Program-made: the position numbers and the translations under genes | Shown: positions 1 to 6,811 of the stretch, in pieces | How the letters are laid out: the number at the start of each line of letters is the position of its first letter | Numbering within the stretch: position 1 is the stretch's first letter | The notes under the pieces: model-generated | Told to the model about the DNA's origin: nothing | Seen by the model: the letters and a program-made list of their open reading frames with translations, nothing else | The model's database searches: none | Assembly (NCBI GenBank): GCA_012034595.1 | Contig: JAAUPE010000062.1 | Location: 1 to 38,382 of the forward strand | Source: Calothrix sp. CSU_2_0 | GTDB lineage: Bacteria; Cyanobacteriota; Cyanobacteriia; Cyanobacteriales; Nostocaceae | Reading direction: 5' to 3' | DNA length: 38,382 nucleotides

Positions 1-387
1 ATCAATTATTGAAGGTGAATGGAAGCTATTTGAAATTAACATTGAGGAGCTGTTTAGACGCTCGTTTGCAGATGCAATTAATCTTTCAATACTTTCTAAT
101 TGAGATGTTTTTTGATTAAGTACTCCAGAGACATCAGTCACATCTTCCTTTTCAGATTCAATTTTTCTATCAATAGAATGTAAGCCAGATGACGATCTTC
201 TTTCAAGTGATCGCAACTGTTGGAGTTGTCTTTCAGACTTTTTTCTTAAATTAGTTGCTTGTTGTTTCTTTTGTCGTAGTTTAACTACTAATTTTTCTAG
301 TGATGCCAATGTTTGATTCAAGACAAATCCGTCGGTTAAGTTGTTAATATAATCATGATTTGACTTACCAGTTAAGAAAATTAACAT
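1..387 (-). CDS. Partial coiled-coil protein of unknown function (N-terminal 129 codons; runs off the left edge)
   Basis: An open frame on the minus strand starts at ATG 387 and stays open for exactly 129 codons to base 1, so the 3' part lies outside the window. The start MLIFLTGK is short and hydrophobic. From about residue 30 the protein is rich in K, R, Q, E and L with heptad-like spacing (LVVKLRQKKQQ, LRKKSERQLQQL), suggesting a long coiled coil, and then becomes Ser-rich. The frame continues upstream of the ATG with no stop until about base 460, but there is no other Met and that stretch is AT-rich low complexity. I recognise no family. That it is coding is inferred from the uninterrupted frame and composition. 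Confidence 0.5.
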   Translation of the reverse strand, partial: MLIFLTGKSNHDYINNLTDGFVLNQTLASLEKLVVKLRQKKQQATNLRKKSERQLQQLRSLERRSSSGLHSIDRKIESEKEDVTDVSGVLNQKTSQLESIERLIASANERLNSSSMLISNSFHSPSIID

Positions 388-680
388 ACTTTGATCGCAA
401 AAACAGCTTTTTAAAAAATATAAATTTTTATAATGAATTATAAAAAAATATAAAAATTAAAAAACAAAAGTAAATTGATGAGATTTATGAAGACTTGTAA
501 ACGAGAAAGTTATCGATTCTAGCCGAACCATTCCCAATTATTGATTCAGAGTTAGATGAGTTTTTTAATTAGATATTCTTAATTTCTAGTTATAGGAGAG
601 CGATCGCATATAAAAAATCATACTGAAGATAGATTAATTTGCCAGCAAAGAATTAGCAAAAACTAAGTTCTAATATTGTA

Positions 681-726
681 AGGGCGAACTGCCGTACTCC
701 GAAACGGAGAAGCAAGCTACGCCCCT
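681..726. repeat. Small palindromic dispersed-type repeat in the 388-878 spacer
   Basis: Arms AGGGCG (681-686) and CGCCCCT (720-726) enclose a perfect inner hairpin CTCCG-AAA-CGGAG (697-709). The motif AAGCAAGCTACGCCC is of a kind scattered through Nostocales genomes (from memory). A diverged relative (ccgtactc..aagcaagctac) appears near 32929-32953. The rest of the 388-878 spacer is AT-rich, with one HIP1 site near 600-608 and no other recognisable signal. Confidence 0.5.
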
Positions 727-878
727 ACTGGAAACACTAATTTTGCATAAATTTTTGACTGGCGATAAATCTTGACGATGAATAACCAGAGACAATGAAT
801 AAATAACTACTAATGAGTACTTTTCATGGATAGTAGAATAAGGTACAGATAATAGCTGCGGTATTGGAGGAAGGGAAA

Positions 879-1727
879 TTGGATGAACTGAGGGCAGCCC
901 TGGAACTAGCTACAGAGGATGAATTACAGGATTTAACTGCAATCCTGTTTAGTCGCAAGTATAATCCCCTCGATTATGTTCAAACACCTGAACCGATTGA
1001 GGTGCAAAGTCAAAACCGCGAGGTTTGGCTAAATGCGCTCGAAGAACGATTCCGGTATTTGGCGGCTGATGGTGTTACAGTTTTGCGGGGACGTACAAGT
1101 CAGGTGACTTACCGACAAGCTTTGATTCAAGTTTGTAAGTACTTAAAAATTTCCTATTCCCATGATTTATCAACGGTTGATTTAGAAGCCGAAGTGTTTC
1201 TGCATTTACTTGGACGTGTGTGGAAAAAATTACCCGTAGCCGATAAGCAAAAGTTAACCGAACGAGTACAGGCACAACTATCAAAGTCAATGTCAGCAAA
1301 TGAACCTTTGCCGTTGATGTTACAACCCGATCCGTTGGGATTGTTGTTTAAAGGTGGTAGCGCTTTGGCTGTGACATCGGTGATTCAACCGTTGTTACTC
1401 AAACAAATAGCTCGTCAATTCGCAATGCATTTCGCTACGTACCAAGTCGCAAGGCAAACTGCTATAGAAGGGGGGAAAATTGTCACAGGGCAATTTCAAA
1501 GCTATGTGACTGTGCAAATGGCAAGACGAGGAATGGCAGTGAGTGCTGCTCGTTATGGTGCGGTTCGCAGTGTGTTCACAGTTTTAGGTCCAGTAATGTG
1601 GGGATGGTTTTTGGCTGACTTGGGTTGGCGTACCATCGCTACAAATTATGGTCGCATAATTCCGACAATTTTTGCGATCGCACAGATTCGTCTGACTCGT
1701 GCTGAAGAATGTTGGGAACCAGCTTGA
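879..1727 (+). CDS. YaaW-family (DUF3944-like) protein
   Basis: The protein has about 282 residues. The N-terminal LDELRAALELATEDELQDL, followed by FSRKYNPLDYV, RYLAADGVTVLRGR, TYRQALIQVCKYLKI and FLHLLGRVWKKLP, matches the pattern of E. coli YaaW and its cyanobacterial relatives, whose function is not established. The C-terminal third is Ala/Gly-rich and hydrophobic (residues about 155-265) and may associate with membrane. I chose the TTG at 879 because GGAGGAAGGG (865-874) sits a few bases upstream and the conserved family start begins at LDELR. A TTG at 864 would add five residues. No ATG is available in frame before the conserved region. It stands alone, with a repeat cluster downstream. 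Confidence 0.75.
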   Translation: MDELRAALELATEDELQDLTAILFSRKYNPLDYVQTPEPIEVQSQNREVWLNALEERFRYLAADGVTVLRGRTSQVTYRQALIQVCKYLKISYSHDLSTVDLEAEVFLHLLGRVWKKLPVADKQKLTERVQAQLSKSMSANEPLPLMLQPDPLGLLFKGGSALAVTSVIQPLLLKQIARQFAMHFATYQVARQTAIEGGKIVTGQFQSYVTVQMARRGMAVSAARYGAVRSVFTVLGPVMWGWFLADLGWRTIATNYGRIIPTIFAIAQIRLTRAEECWEPA

Positions 1728-1753
1728 CTATTTTCCAGGGAAAGGGGTAAAGC

Positions 1754-1917
1754 ATTAATGGGTTAATGGTTAATAATTAATGGTTAATAATTAATGGTTA
1801 ATGGTTAATAATTAATGGTTAATACTTATTAATTGTTTGGAACTAAAATCCGACAACAAATAACTAATAACTAATGCCCAATGCCCAATGCCCTATTCCC
1901 TATTCCCAATTTCCAAC
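1754..1917. repeat. Short tandem repeats (TTAATGG and CCCAATG families)
   Basis: Two blocks are visible. About 1754-1830 iterates TTAATGG/TTAATAA units, and about 1859-1917 iterates CCAATGC/CTATTCC units. These are heptamer-type repeats usual in filamentous cyanobacteria. The second block contains an in-frame ATG (1888) that would extend the next gene by 12 residues of repeat-encoded sequence; I did not accept it as the start. Confidence 0.8.
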
Positions 1918-1923
1918 AAATTA

Positions 1924-3288
1924 ATGATTAGAAAGAAAATACCCACTTTTCAACGTCATCCAAACTCAAAATTACAATTACCTTGGAATGCAGCGCAATT
2001 AGGGACGTTAATTTTCCCCCTGCTGCCTGCTTTAGGGGCAGTTTGCATTGGCTTTGCATTACTTGTAACCTGGGGTTCTGAATACAGAATCATTATTAAT
2101 CGTCCCCGAAATTGGGGATTTGGACTTTTTAGTTTATTACTTCTAATCACAACAGCCCTAGCCCATGACAAAATAGCAGCACTAGAGGGTTTGATTAACT
2201 TTCTCCCTTACATATTATTATTTTGCGCTTCAGATGCCTTAATTCAAACACCAGCACAATTACGTCATTTAGCTAGGATATTAGTAATTACTTCCATACC
2301 AGTGGTAATTATTGGACTTGGACAAATGTTTCTGGGTTGGACAACACCCAAAATCTGGCAGAATATTTTTGGTTGGGCGATCGCACCAGGAGGAAATCCA
2401 ATCGGACGCATGGCTTCCTCATTTATGTATGCTAATACCCTCGCTGGTTATTTAATAATTACCTTCATTTTGGCTTCGGGATTGTGGTTAGAAGAATTTA
2501 GGAAAAGAGGAAAAAACAAACTTTCTATTACCCAACCCCTTGTTTTGCTTTCCCTGGCAGTAATTCTCAACTTTGTCGGGTTAATTTTGACAAATTCGCG
2601 GAATGCGTGGGCGATCGCAATATTTGTTGCGATCGTCTATGCTGTATATCAAGGTTGGCGAATTTTAATTGCAATTGTCGCAAGTATAGCAACCACAGTA
2701 CTTTTAGCCGCATTTGCACCCACCCCAATAGCTCAAATATTTCGCAAAGTCGTTCCAGCTTTCTTTTGGGCACGTCTCAACGACCAAAAATTTCCCGATC
2801 GACCAGTTGCACTAATGCGAAAAACCCAATGGGATTTTGCTTGGAATATGGCACAACAACGTCCCTTAACAGGTTGGGGATTGCGAAATTTCACACCATT
2901 GTATCAAGAAAAAATGCATATTTGGTTGGGACATCCCCACAATTTCTTTTTGATGTTATCAGCCGAAACTGGAATCCCAGCAACGATTTTATTTATTAGC
3001 TTAATTACTTGGATATTAATAGCAGGATTACAATTATTACAGCGTTCTCAAAGCTTAGAAACACAAGATAAATTAATATTTTTTAGTTATTTATTAGTAA
3101 TTGTTGCTTGGATACTATTTAACACAGCTGATGTCAGTCTCTTCGATTTGCGTTTAAATGCACTGTCTTGGTTGTTGTTAGGTGCTGTTTCTGGGATTAT
3201 ATCCCGATGCGATACCATCTTCGATGGTCGCCAAGGGCATCGGCTCCAAAAATTCACTGAACCAACAAGTAAAAAGCATTCTAATTAA
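1924..3288 (+). CDS. O-antigen ligase (Wzy/WaaL)-family polytopic membrane protein
   Basis: The protein has about 454 residues and roughly ten hydrophobic segments. The family signature is the large loop in the C-terminal half, including TGWGLRNFTPLY and the HPHNFFLMLSAETGIPA motif, plus LTNSRNAWAIA before it. Members join or polymerise glycan units on undecaprenyl carriers at the periplasmic face of the inner membrane, or attach them to lipid A-core. The substrate here is unknown and no other glycan genes are adjacent, so an orphan role is likely. ATG 1924 (MIRKKIPTF) is preferred over ATG 1888, because the extra N-terminus is encoded by short tandem repeats. A hairpin terminator lies about 190 bases downstream. 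Confidence 0.85.
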   Translation: MIRKKIPTFQRHPNSKLQLPWNAAQLGTLIFPLLPALGAVCIGFALLVTWGSEYRIIINRPRNWGFGLFSLLLLITTALAHDKIAALEGLINFLPYILLFCASDALIQTPAQLRHLARILVITSIPVVIIGLGQMFLGWTTPKIWQNIFGWAIAPGGNPIGRMASSFMYANTLAGYLIITFILASGLWLEEFRKRGKNKLSITQPLVLLSLAVILNFVGLILTNSRNAWAIAIFVAIVYAVYQGWRILIAIVASIATTVLLAAFAPTPIAQIFRKVVPAFFWARLNDQKFPDRPVALMRKTQWDFAWNMAQQRPLTGWGLRNFTPLYQEKMHIWLGHPHNFFLMLSAETGIPATILFISLITWILIAGLQLLQRSQSLETQDKLIFFSYLLVIVAWILFNTADVSLFDLRLNALSWLLLGAVSGIISRCDTIFDGRQGHRLQKFTEPTSKKHSN

Positions 3289-3434
3289 GTATTCAAAACT
3301 CAATTTCGCTTTTTCCGTACATCTACTGCTGTCAGCATCTTTCATTGTTAATAAAATTACTAATAGTCACGTCATAGTCACGTCTATGACTGTGAGTGTG
3401 GCTAACTAAAAATTAGTCACTGTTGCTGATTGTT

Positions 3435-3508
3435 GGGAAGGTGTAGGTATTCCCCTATTTGGGGTTTTCCTGCATGACGGGCATCTTTTTAAAGATGCTC
3501 TTTTTTAT
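3435..3508 (+). terminator. Two-hairpin element ending in a rho-independent terminator
   Basis: The distal hairpin is GCATCT-ttttaa-AGATGC (3481-3498), extendable into the loop by A-T pairs and followed by TCTTTTTTA. Upstream, CCCC-TATTT-GGGG (3452-3464) is flanked by GGGAA (3435) and TTTTCC (3465-3470), forming a second compact stem-loop. The terminator could serve the O-antigen-ligase-like gene ending at 3288, or end a separate small RNA starting within 3300-3430. The 3289-3434 part holds no gene, only tandem TAGTCACGTC-like repeats near 3364-3385. Confidence 0.6.
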
Positions 3509-3546
3509 TTTTAATTAATTTTTAAAGTAAGCATTTTAGTAAATAT

Positions 3547-3741
3547 TGTAGGTTGGGTGGAGACGCACAAGAGATATTTATCGCGATATCATAAATCTAT
3601 GATTTGCGTCGTAACCCAACATTTTATTAAATAGTTTTAACAGTTAATTTTAAGTGTTGAGTTATGTATTTAACTGTTTAAATAATTTATATTTTTCTCC
3701 TATCATGTGTTGGGTTACGCAAAGCCTCCACCCAACCTACA
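3547..3741. mobile_element. MITE-like palindromic element, about 195 bp
   Basis: Perfect 16-base terminal inverted repeats are TGTAGGTTGGGTGGAG (3547-3562) and CTCCACCCAACCTACA (3726-3741). Nested inside is a second inverted pair, TTTGCGTcgTAACCCAACA (3603-3621) against TGTTGGGTTACGCAAA (3708-3723), and a third, AACAGTTAA (3639-3647) against TTAACTGTT (3670-3678). No coding frame is present. The TAGGTTGGGT / AACCCAACA signature is a familiar dispersed repeat of cyanobacteria and other bacteria. Non-autonomous mobility is inferred. It lies just upstream of the bestrophin gene. Confidence 0.7.
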
Positions 3742-3846
3742 TGGGATTGCTGTTCGCGGAAATCATGACAGGTAAAAAGAGATAATTGACGATAAAAATG
3801 AGATACTTGAGAAATTGAATCAAGCTTAGTGTAAAGAGCGAAAATC

Positions 3847-4764
3847 ATGACAGCAAAAAAAGCCAATTGGTTTCAAATAGCATTCCAAATCAAAGGTTCT
3901 GTTCTCGCAGCAATTTATCAGCGAGTTCTCTTATGTGGATTATTTGGTGTTTTGATTTCCATCATGTACCACTTTAAGCAACCTGTCTCACAGCCAATAT
4001 TAGGTAACGTAATTCCTAGTATTGTCTTAGGTTTGCTGCTAGTATTTCGTACAAATACAGCCTACGATCGCTTTTGGGAAGGAAGAAAAAGTTGGGGTTC
4101 GATTGTGAATAATACCCGTAATTTAGCTCGACAAATTTGGGTATCAATTGATGAGATTGAAACTGAAGATAGAAATGATAAAATTAGCGCTTTATATTTG
4201 CTAGTTGCATTTGCGATCGCAACAAAACAGCATTTACGTAATGAGACTGTCAATAGTGAGTTAGAAGTATTAATGCCATCTTCTAAATATTACAAGTTGA
4301 CAATGATGAATAATCCACCGTTGGAGGTTGCATTCTGGATTAGCGACTATTTGCAGCAGCAGTACAACCGTAAGTGCATCAGTAGCTATCAGTTAGCAGG
4401 AATGCAGGAATTATTGAATAATTTAGTCGATAATTTAGGTGCTTGTGAGCGAATTTTAAGAACACCAATGCCACTTGCGTATGCAATTCATCTCAAACAG
4501 CTACTATTAATTTATTGCTTGTTATTACCATTTCAAATGGTACAAAGTTTAGGCTGGTGGACTTGTTTTGTTACTAGTTTAATTAGTTTTACGCTATTTG
4601 GAATTGAAGCAATTGGATTAGAAATAGAAAATCCTTTTGGTTACGATGCGAATGATTTACCATTGGATACGATTTGCCAAACAATGAAGCGCAATATTGA
4701 CGATTTGATTAGTTTGAAGCCTAGTGTACATCTGTATAATGGTGATTCTATTATCAATAATTAA
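3847..4764 (+). CDS. Bestrophin-family (UPF0187) chloride/anion channel-like protein
   Basis: The protein has 305 residues, a usual length for bacterial bestrophins. Family landmarks are an N-terminal amphipathic stretch, a first membrane segment at about 25-45, PSIVLGLLLVFRTNTAYDRFWEGRKSWG at about 57-84, the conserved NNTRNLARQ, and near the C-terminus GIEAIGLEIENPFGYDANDLPLD, which matches the bestrophin Ca-clasp/IENPFG region. Family members are pentameric anion channels; cyanobacterial and chloroplast relatives have been linked to thylakoid ion balance and bicarbonate supply (family knowledge). ATG 3847 follows a weak purine stretch. A 12-base copy of the start region (AAATCATGACAG) occurs 82 bp upstream. 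It is convergent with the nuclease-like gene. Confidence 0.9.
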   Translation: MTAKKANWFQIAFQIKGSVLAAIYQRVLLCGLFGVLISIMYHFKQPVSQPILGNVIPSIVLGLLLVFRTNTAYDRFWEGRKSWGSIVNNTRNLARQIWVSIDEIETEDRNDKISALYLLVAFAIATKQHLRNETVNSELEVLMPSSKYYKLTMMNNPPLEVAFWISDYLQQQYNRKCISSYQLAGMQELLNNLVDNLGACERILRTPMPLAYAIHLKQLLLIYCLLLPFQMVQSLGWWTCFVTSLISFTLFGIEAIGLEIENPFGYDANDLPLDTICQTMKRNIDDLISLKPSVHLYNGDSIINN

Positions 4765-4793
4765 TGTAAAAGTTAAAGTGATTTTTGCGATAA

Positions 4794-5396
4794 CTATAAA
4801 ATAGAAAATACTTCTTCAACAAATTGCTCATATTGTTCTGAATTTTCGCTGAGGATTTCTGTCAAATTGAAATAGCAAGAAACAAATTTATCATTGTGAA
4901 TACGATTATTGACCTCAGTTGTAATACAACTAGCAATGAGGATTGTTTTCACTTTTGAATTTCTACGACGAGCTTCTTCAAAAGATTTTATCGCAGCACC
5001 GTAACGTTCAAGCGCTCCAGCTGTGTCAGTTCCTCCTTTAACCTCAATTACACCAGTTGTTTTACCTCCATTATCTAAATCTGATTCAAACCTCTTTACT
5101 TGAATCCCTATTAGGGAAATAACAGCTTTTTGGGACAAAACAGCTACGTTACGATAATATGCGATTAATTGAGGTTGTTCTCTGATTAATTTAGGGTGAC
5201 AAAATACTTGAATGAATTGTAATTTAGGGTGTTGGTTGACATAATCAAATGCATCTTTACCAATACACCAGTCTAATTTATTATCCCAATCATATAAATG
5301 TTGAATTGGTAGTAATGCTTTAATTGCTTCTTGAAGAGATAGTAGTTTCTCTAACTCTTTCAATTTTCGTTTATATAAAATACTATTTTTATTCAT
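4794..5396 (-). CDS. Putative restriction-endonuclease-like protein, PD-(D/E)XK fold (XcyI-like?)
   Basis: The protein has 200 residues. A likely nuclease core is visible: acidic ESDLD (residues 104-108), then after a short loop a beta-strand VIEVKGG with E118-x-K120, matching the D...ExK signature. A Gly/Ala helix follows (TAGALERYGAAIKSFEEA). FCHPKLIREQPQLIAYYRNVAVLSQKAV (65-92) resembles, from memory, the XcyI/Cfr9I type II restriction enzyme family; I am not certain of that. The ATG overlaps the stop of the upstream winged-helix gene by 4 bases, so the two are probably translationally coupled. No DNA methyltransferase is nearby, which is odd for a classical restriction enzyme. Confidence 0.65.
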   Translation of the reverse strand: MNKNSILYKRKLKELEKLLSLQEAIKALLPIQHLYDWDNKLDWCIGKDAFDYVNQHPKLQFIQVFCHPKLIREQPQLIAYYRNVAVLSQKAVISLIGIQVKRFESDLDNGGKTTGVIEVKGGTDTAGALERYGAAIKSFEEARRRNSKVKTILIASCITTEVNNRIHNDKFVSCYFNLTEILSENSEQYEQFVEEVFSIL

Positions 5397-5719
5397 TCCT
5401 CAAAATTATCACTGCTCAAATTATTAACCAACTCCATCTGTAATGTAATATAGTGCCTAATCAAAGGCTGAAGAGTAAAAAGTGTTTGATTATTATCTTG
5501 TTGTTGTTCAATTAAAAAACGTCTTGATAAAGATTGAATTGCATTAACTAAATCAGTGAGTAATAATTGCGTACTTTCTAGCAATTTAGACATAGAAATC
5601 GCTTCTGTATCTGTTGCGATCGCATAAATTACCTTTTTTTCTAAACTAGATAGTCTCTGAAATTGTCGGTCTAATTTATGTTTCAAATCTTCATTAAAAA
5701 CGACTTGTAAAATATCCAT
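5393..5719 (-). CDS. Stand-alone winged-helix protein resembling the helical/winged-helix module of NB-ARC/STAND proteins
   Basis: The protein has 108 residues. The pattern FQRLSSLEKKVIYAIATD (20-37), LVNAIQSLSRRFLIEQ (58-73) and LFTLQPLIRHYIT (80-92) is typical of the winged helix that follows the NB-ARC ATPase in cyanobacterial NB-ARC-WD40 proteins (family knowledge). Here it has no ATPase or WD40 part and no extended frame upstream, so it is either an independent small gene or a domain that became free. It overlaps the nuclease-like gene by 4 bases (ATGA). Possible roles, both inferred, are a DNA-binding controller of the pair or a partner protein for the nuclease. Direct CCGA-type repeats lie immediately before its ATG. 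Confidence 0.65.
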   Translation of the reverse strand: MDILQVVFNEDLKHKLDRQFQRLSSLEKKVIYAIATDTEAISMSKLLESTQLLLTDLVNAIQSLSRRFLIEQQQDNNQTLFTLQPLIRHYITLQMELVNNLSSDNFEE

Positions 5720-5722
5720 AAG

Positions 5723-5834
5723 CCGGATTTTTTCCGAGTTTTTACTTATTTTAAACCGATTTTTTTCCGACTTTCCTACTCAAACATCCGCAAAATCACA
5801 GAGAACTCCCGATTTTTCCAACTTTTCCCGATGG
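5723..5834 (-). promoter_or_regulatory. Repeated CCGA-T-tract boxes upstream of the winged-helix/nuclease operon
   Basis: Two near-identical boxes, CCGGATTTTTTCCGA (5723-5737) and CCGATTTTTTTCCGA (5756-5770), start 33 bp apart, about three helical turns. A weaker CCCGATTTTTCCAA lies at 5808-5821 and TTTTCCCGATGG at 5823-5834. The first box lies 3 bases from the ATG (5717-5719), so a protein bound there would block the translation start or transcription. Operator function, possibly for the winged-helix product, is inferred. Confidence 0.4.
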
Positions 5835-5860
5835 AAATAAATCTCAATTCCACGTAATTA

Positions 5861-6061
5861 TGTTAGAGCATGTTTGAAAAGTTTTGGAAGGTATAATTTG
5901 TCGTTCTGAGTGGAGCCTTGCGGAACGTTCGCTCTTAGCGTTCCCGCAGGGTAGAATCTAGGTTTTAACCTACGTACTGAGATGCTGAGTCCCAAGGGGA
6001 CACGCTACGCGAACGTTCCTCAGCATGACACAGAAGGAGACTTTTCAAACACCCTCTTACA
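5861..6061. mobile_element. MITE-like inverted-repeat element, about 201 bp
   Basis: Terminal inverted repeats of 22 bases match at 19 positions: 5861-5882 (ending TGTTTGAAAAGT) and 6040-6061 (starting ACTTTTCAAACA). Inner pairs include GTCGTTCTGAG against CTCAGCATGAC, and a GC-rich hairpin with GCGGAACG / CGTTCCCGC. No transposase frame is present. Similar 'trouble-tag' elements with TCATGCTGAG and GGACACGCTACGCGAACG cores are common in Nostocales (from memory). It separates the nuclease cassette from the toxin-antitoxin module. Confidence 0.7.
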
Positions 6062-6192
6062 CCAATGTTATTGGCTTGTGCAATAGCTCCAATTTTATGG
6101 GAAGTTGCCATATATGTTGGAGGAGCGATTATTTATCAGGAGGGTTCTTACGCTATAGAACAAGTGATTGACCATTTGGTCGCAGATCTATT

Positions 6193-6576
6193 TCATTGTA
6201 ATTCCAAAGCAGTCATCAAACAAAGGTTTACCTGACTTATAGCTTCTGGAGTCAGGTAACCTAATTTTCTAACAATCATAGATTTATTCAAAGTAAAAAT
6301 AGACTCACAACGAACTACCGATTCAATCTTGATACCTGCGATCGCAATTTCATCACCTGTAATTAAATATTGTGTTGCTATGGAAGAACGACTTGTATTA
6401 GAAGTACAAGCTACGACCATCACATCATCAAGAATATCGTTAAGCCTATTTGCGGAAATAATTACTGCTGGACGAACTTTAAATTGTTGTAATTGGGTAG
6501 ATGGCATTGGTATACTGCATAACACTACATCACCGCGTTGAAAGTTCGTCGGTAAAGATTTCATCATAAATGTCAT
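6193..6576 (-). CDS. MazF/PemK-family toxin (endoribonuclease)
   Basis: The protein has 127 residues. The N-terminal FQRGDVVLCSIPMP followed by FKVRPAVIISANRLND is the MazF/PemK signature, with the RPAVIIS strand and a later VRCESIFTLNKSMI strand-helix. Family members cleave mRNA at short sequences and are neutralised by the adjacent antitoxin. The start ATG 6576 lies inside the antitoxin gene (47-base overlap). Internal ATGs at 6567 and 6564 are alternatives, and the conserved domain starts after all three. The overlap and order, antitoxin first, are classical for type II modules and ensure coupled expression. Confidence 0.85.
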   Translation of the reverse strand: MTFMMKSLPTNFQRGDVVLCSIPMPSTQLQQFKVRPAVIISANRLNDILDDVMVVACTSNTSRSSIATQYLITGDEIAIAGIKIESVVRCESIFTLNKSMIVRKLGYLTPEAISQVNLCLMTALELQ

Positions 6577-6733
6577 TCTCAGGGCTTAACCAGTCCTTGT
6601 AAGCTTGAGATTCTAACATTGTTCCGGTAGCTTTCTCCTTACTTTTTAAAAAAATTGCAAAATCGAGCAAAGTAGATAATTCTTGATCGTTCAGTTGCTC
6701 TACAATGCGATCGAGCTTTTGGCGAATATCCAT
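6530..6733 (-). CDS. Antitoxin of the MazF-type module (small, acidic C-terminus)
   Basis: The protein has 67 residues. The N-terminal MDIRQKLDRIVEQLNDQELSTLLDFAIFLKSKE is helical and probably dimerises or binds DNA, as in DUF2281-like cyanobacterial antitoxins. The C-terminal half (SPENDIYDEIFTDEL) is acidic and likely unfolded until it wraps the toxin. The gene precedes and overlaps the toxin. Perfect palindromes lie 30-70 bases upstream and fit autoregulation. The antitoxin call depends mainly on position, size and acidity, and the exact family is uncertain. Confidence 0.75.
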   Translation of the reverse strand: MDIRQKLDRIVEQLNDQELSTLLDFAIFLKSKEKATGTMLESQAYKDWLSPENDIYDEIFTDELSTR

Positions 6734-6764
6734 AGTAGCTATTCTTTCCTACCTTTCTTTTAGA

Positions 6765-6803
6765 ATAGCAATATATTGCTATTTAATAGCATGGTTATGC
6801 TAT
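6765..6803 (-). promoter_or_regulatory. Tandem palindromic operator of the toxin-antitoxin operon
   Basis: A perfect 18-base palindrome ATAGCAATATATTGCTAT (6765-6782) is followed by a perfect inverted repeat ATAGCAT-GGTT-ATGCTAT (6786-6803). All four half-sites share ATAGCA/TGCTAT, and the two centres are 21 bp apart, two helical turns, placing both on one DNA face. The position, 32 bases upstream of the antitoxin ATG, fits conditional-cooperativity autorepression known for such modules. Binding is inferred. Confidence 0.65.
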
Positions 6804-6811
6804 CCCAAATA

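Noticed and set aside
681-726. Cloverleaf-like fold suggesting a tRNA.
   Set aside because: It is too short, has no T-arm or CCA context, and matches a dispersed palindrome type.
6065-6235. A 56-codon frame on the plus strand with a hydrophobic N-terminus (MLLACAIAPILWEVAIYVGG), overlapping the end of the toxin gene.
   Set aside because: It starts directly at the edge of a MITE, has no ribosome site, overlaps the toxin gene antisense by 43 bases and matches no family I recognise. It may be debris of an interrupted gene.
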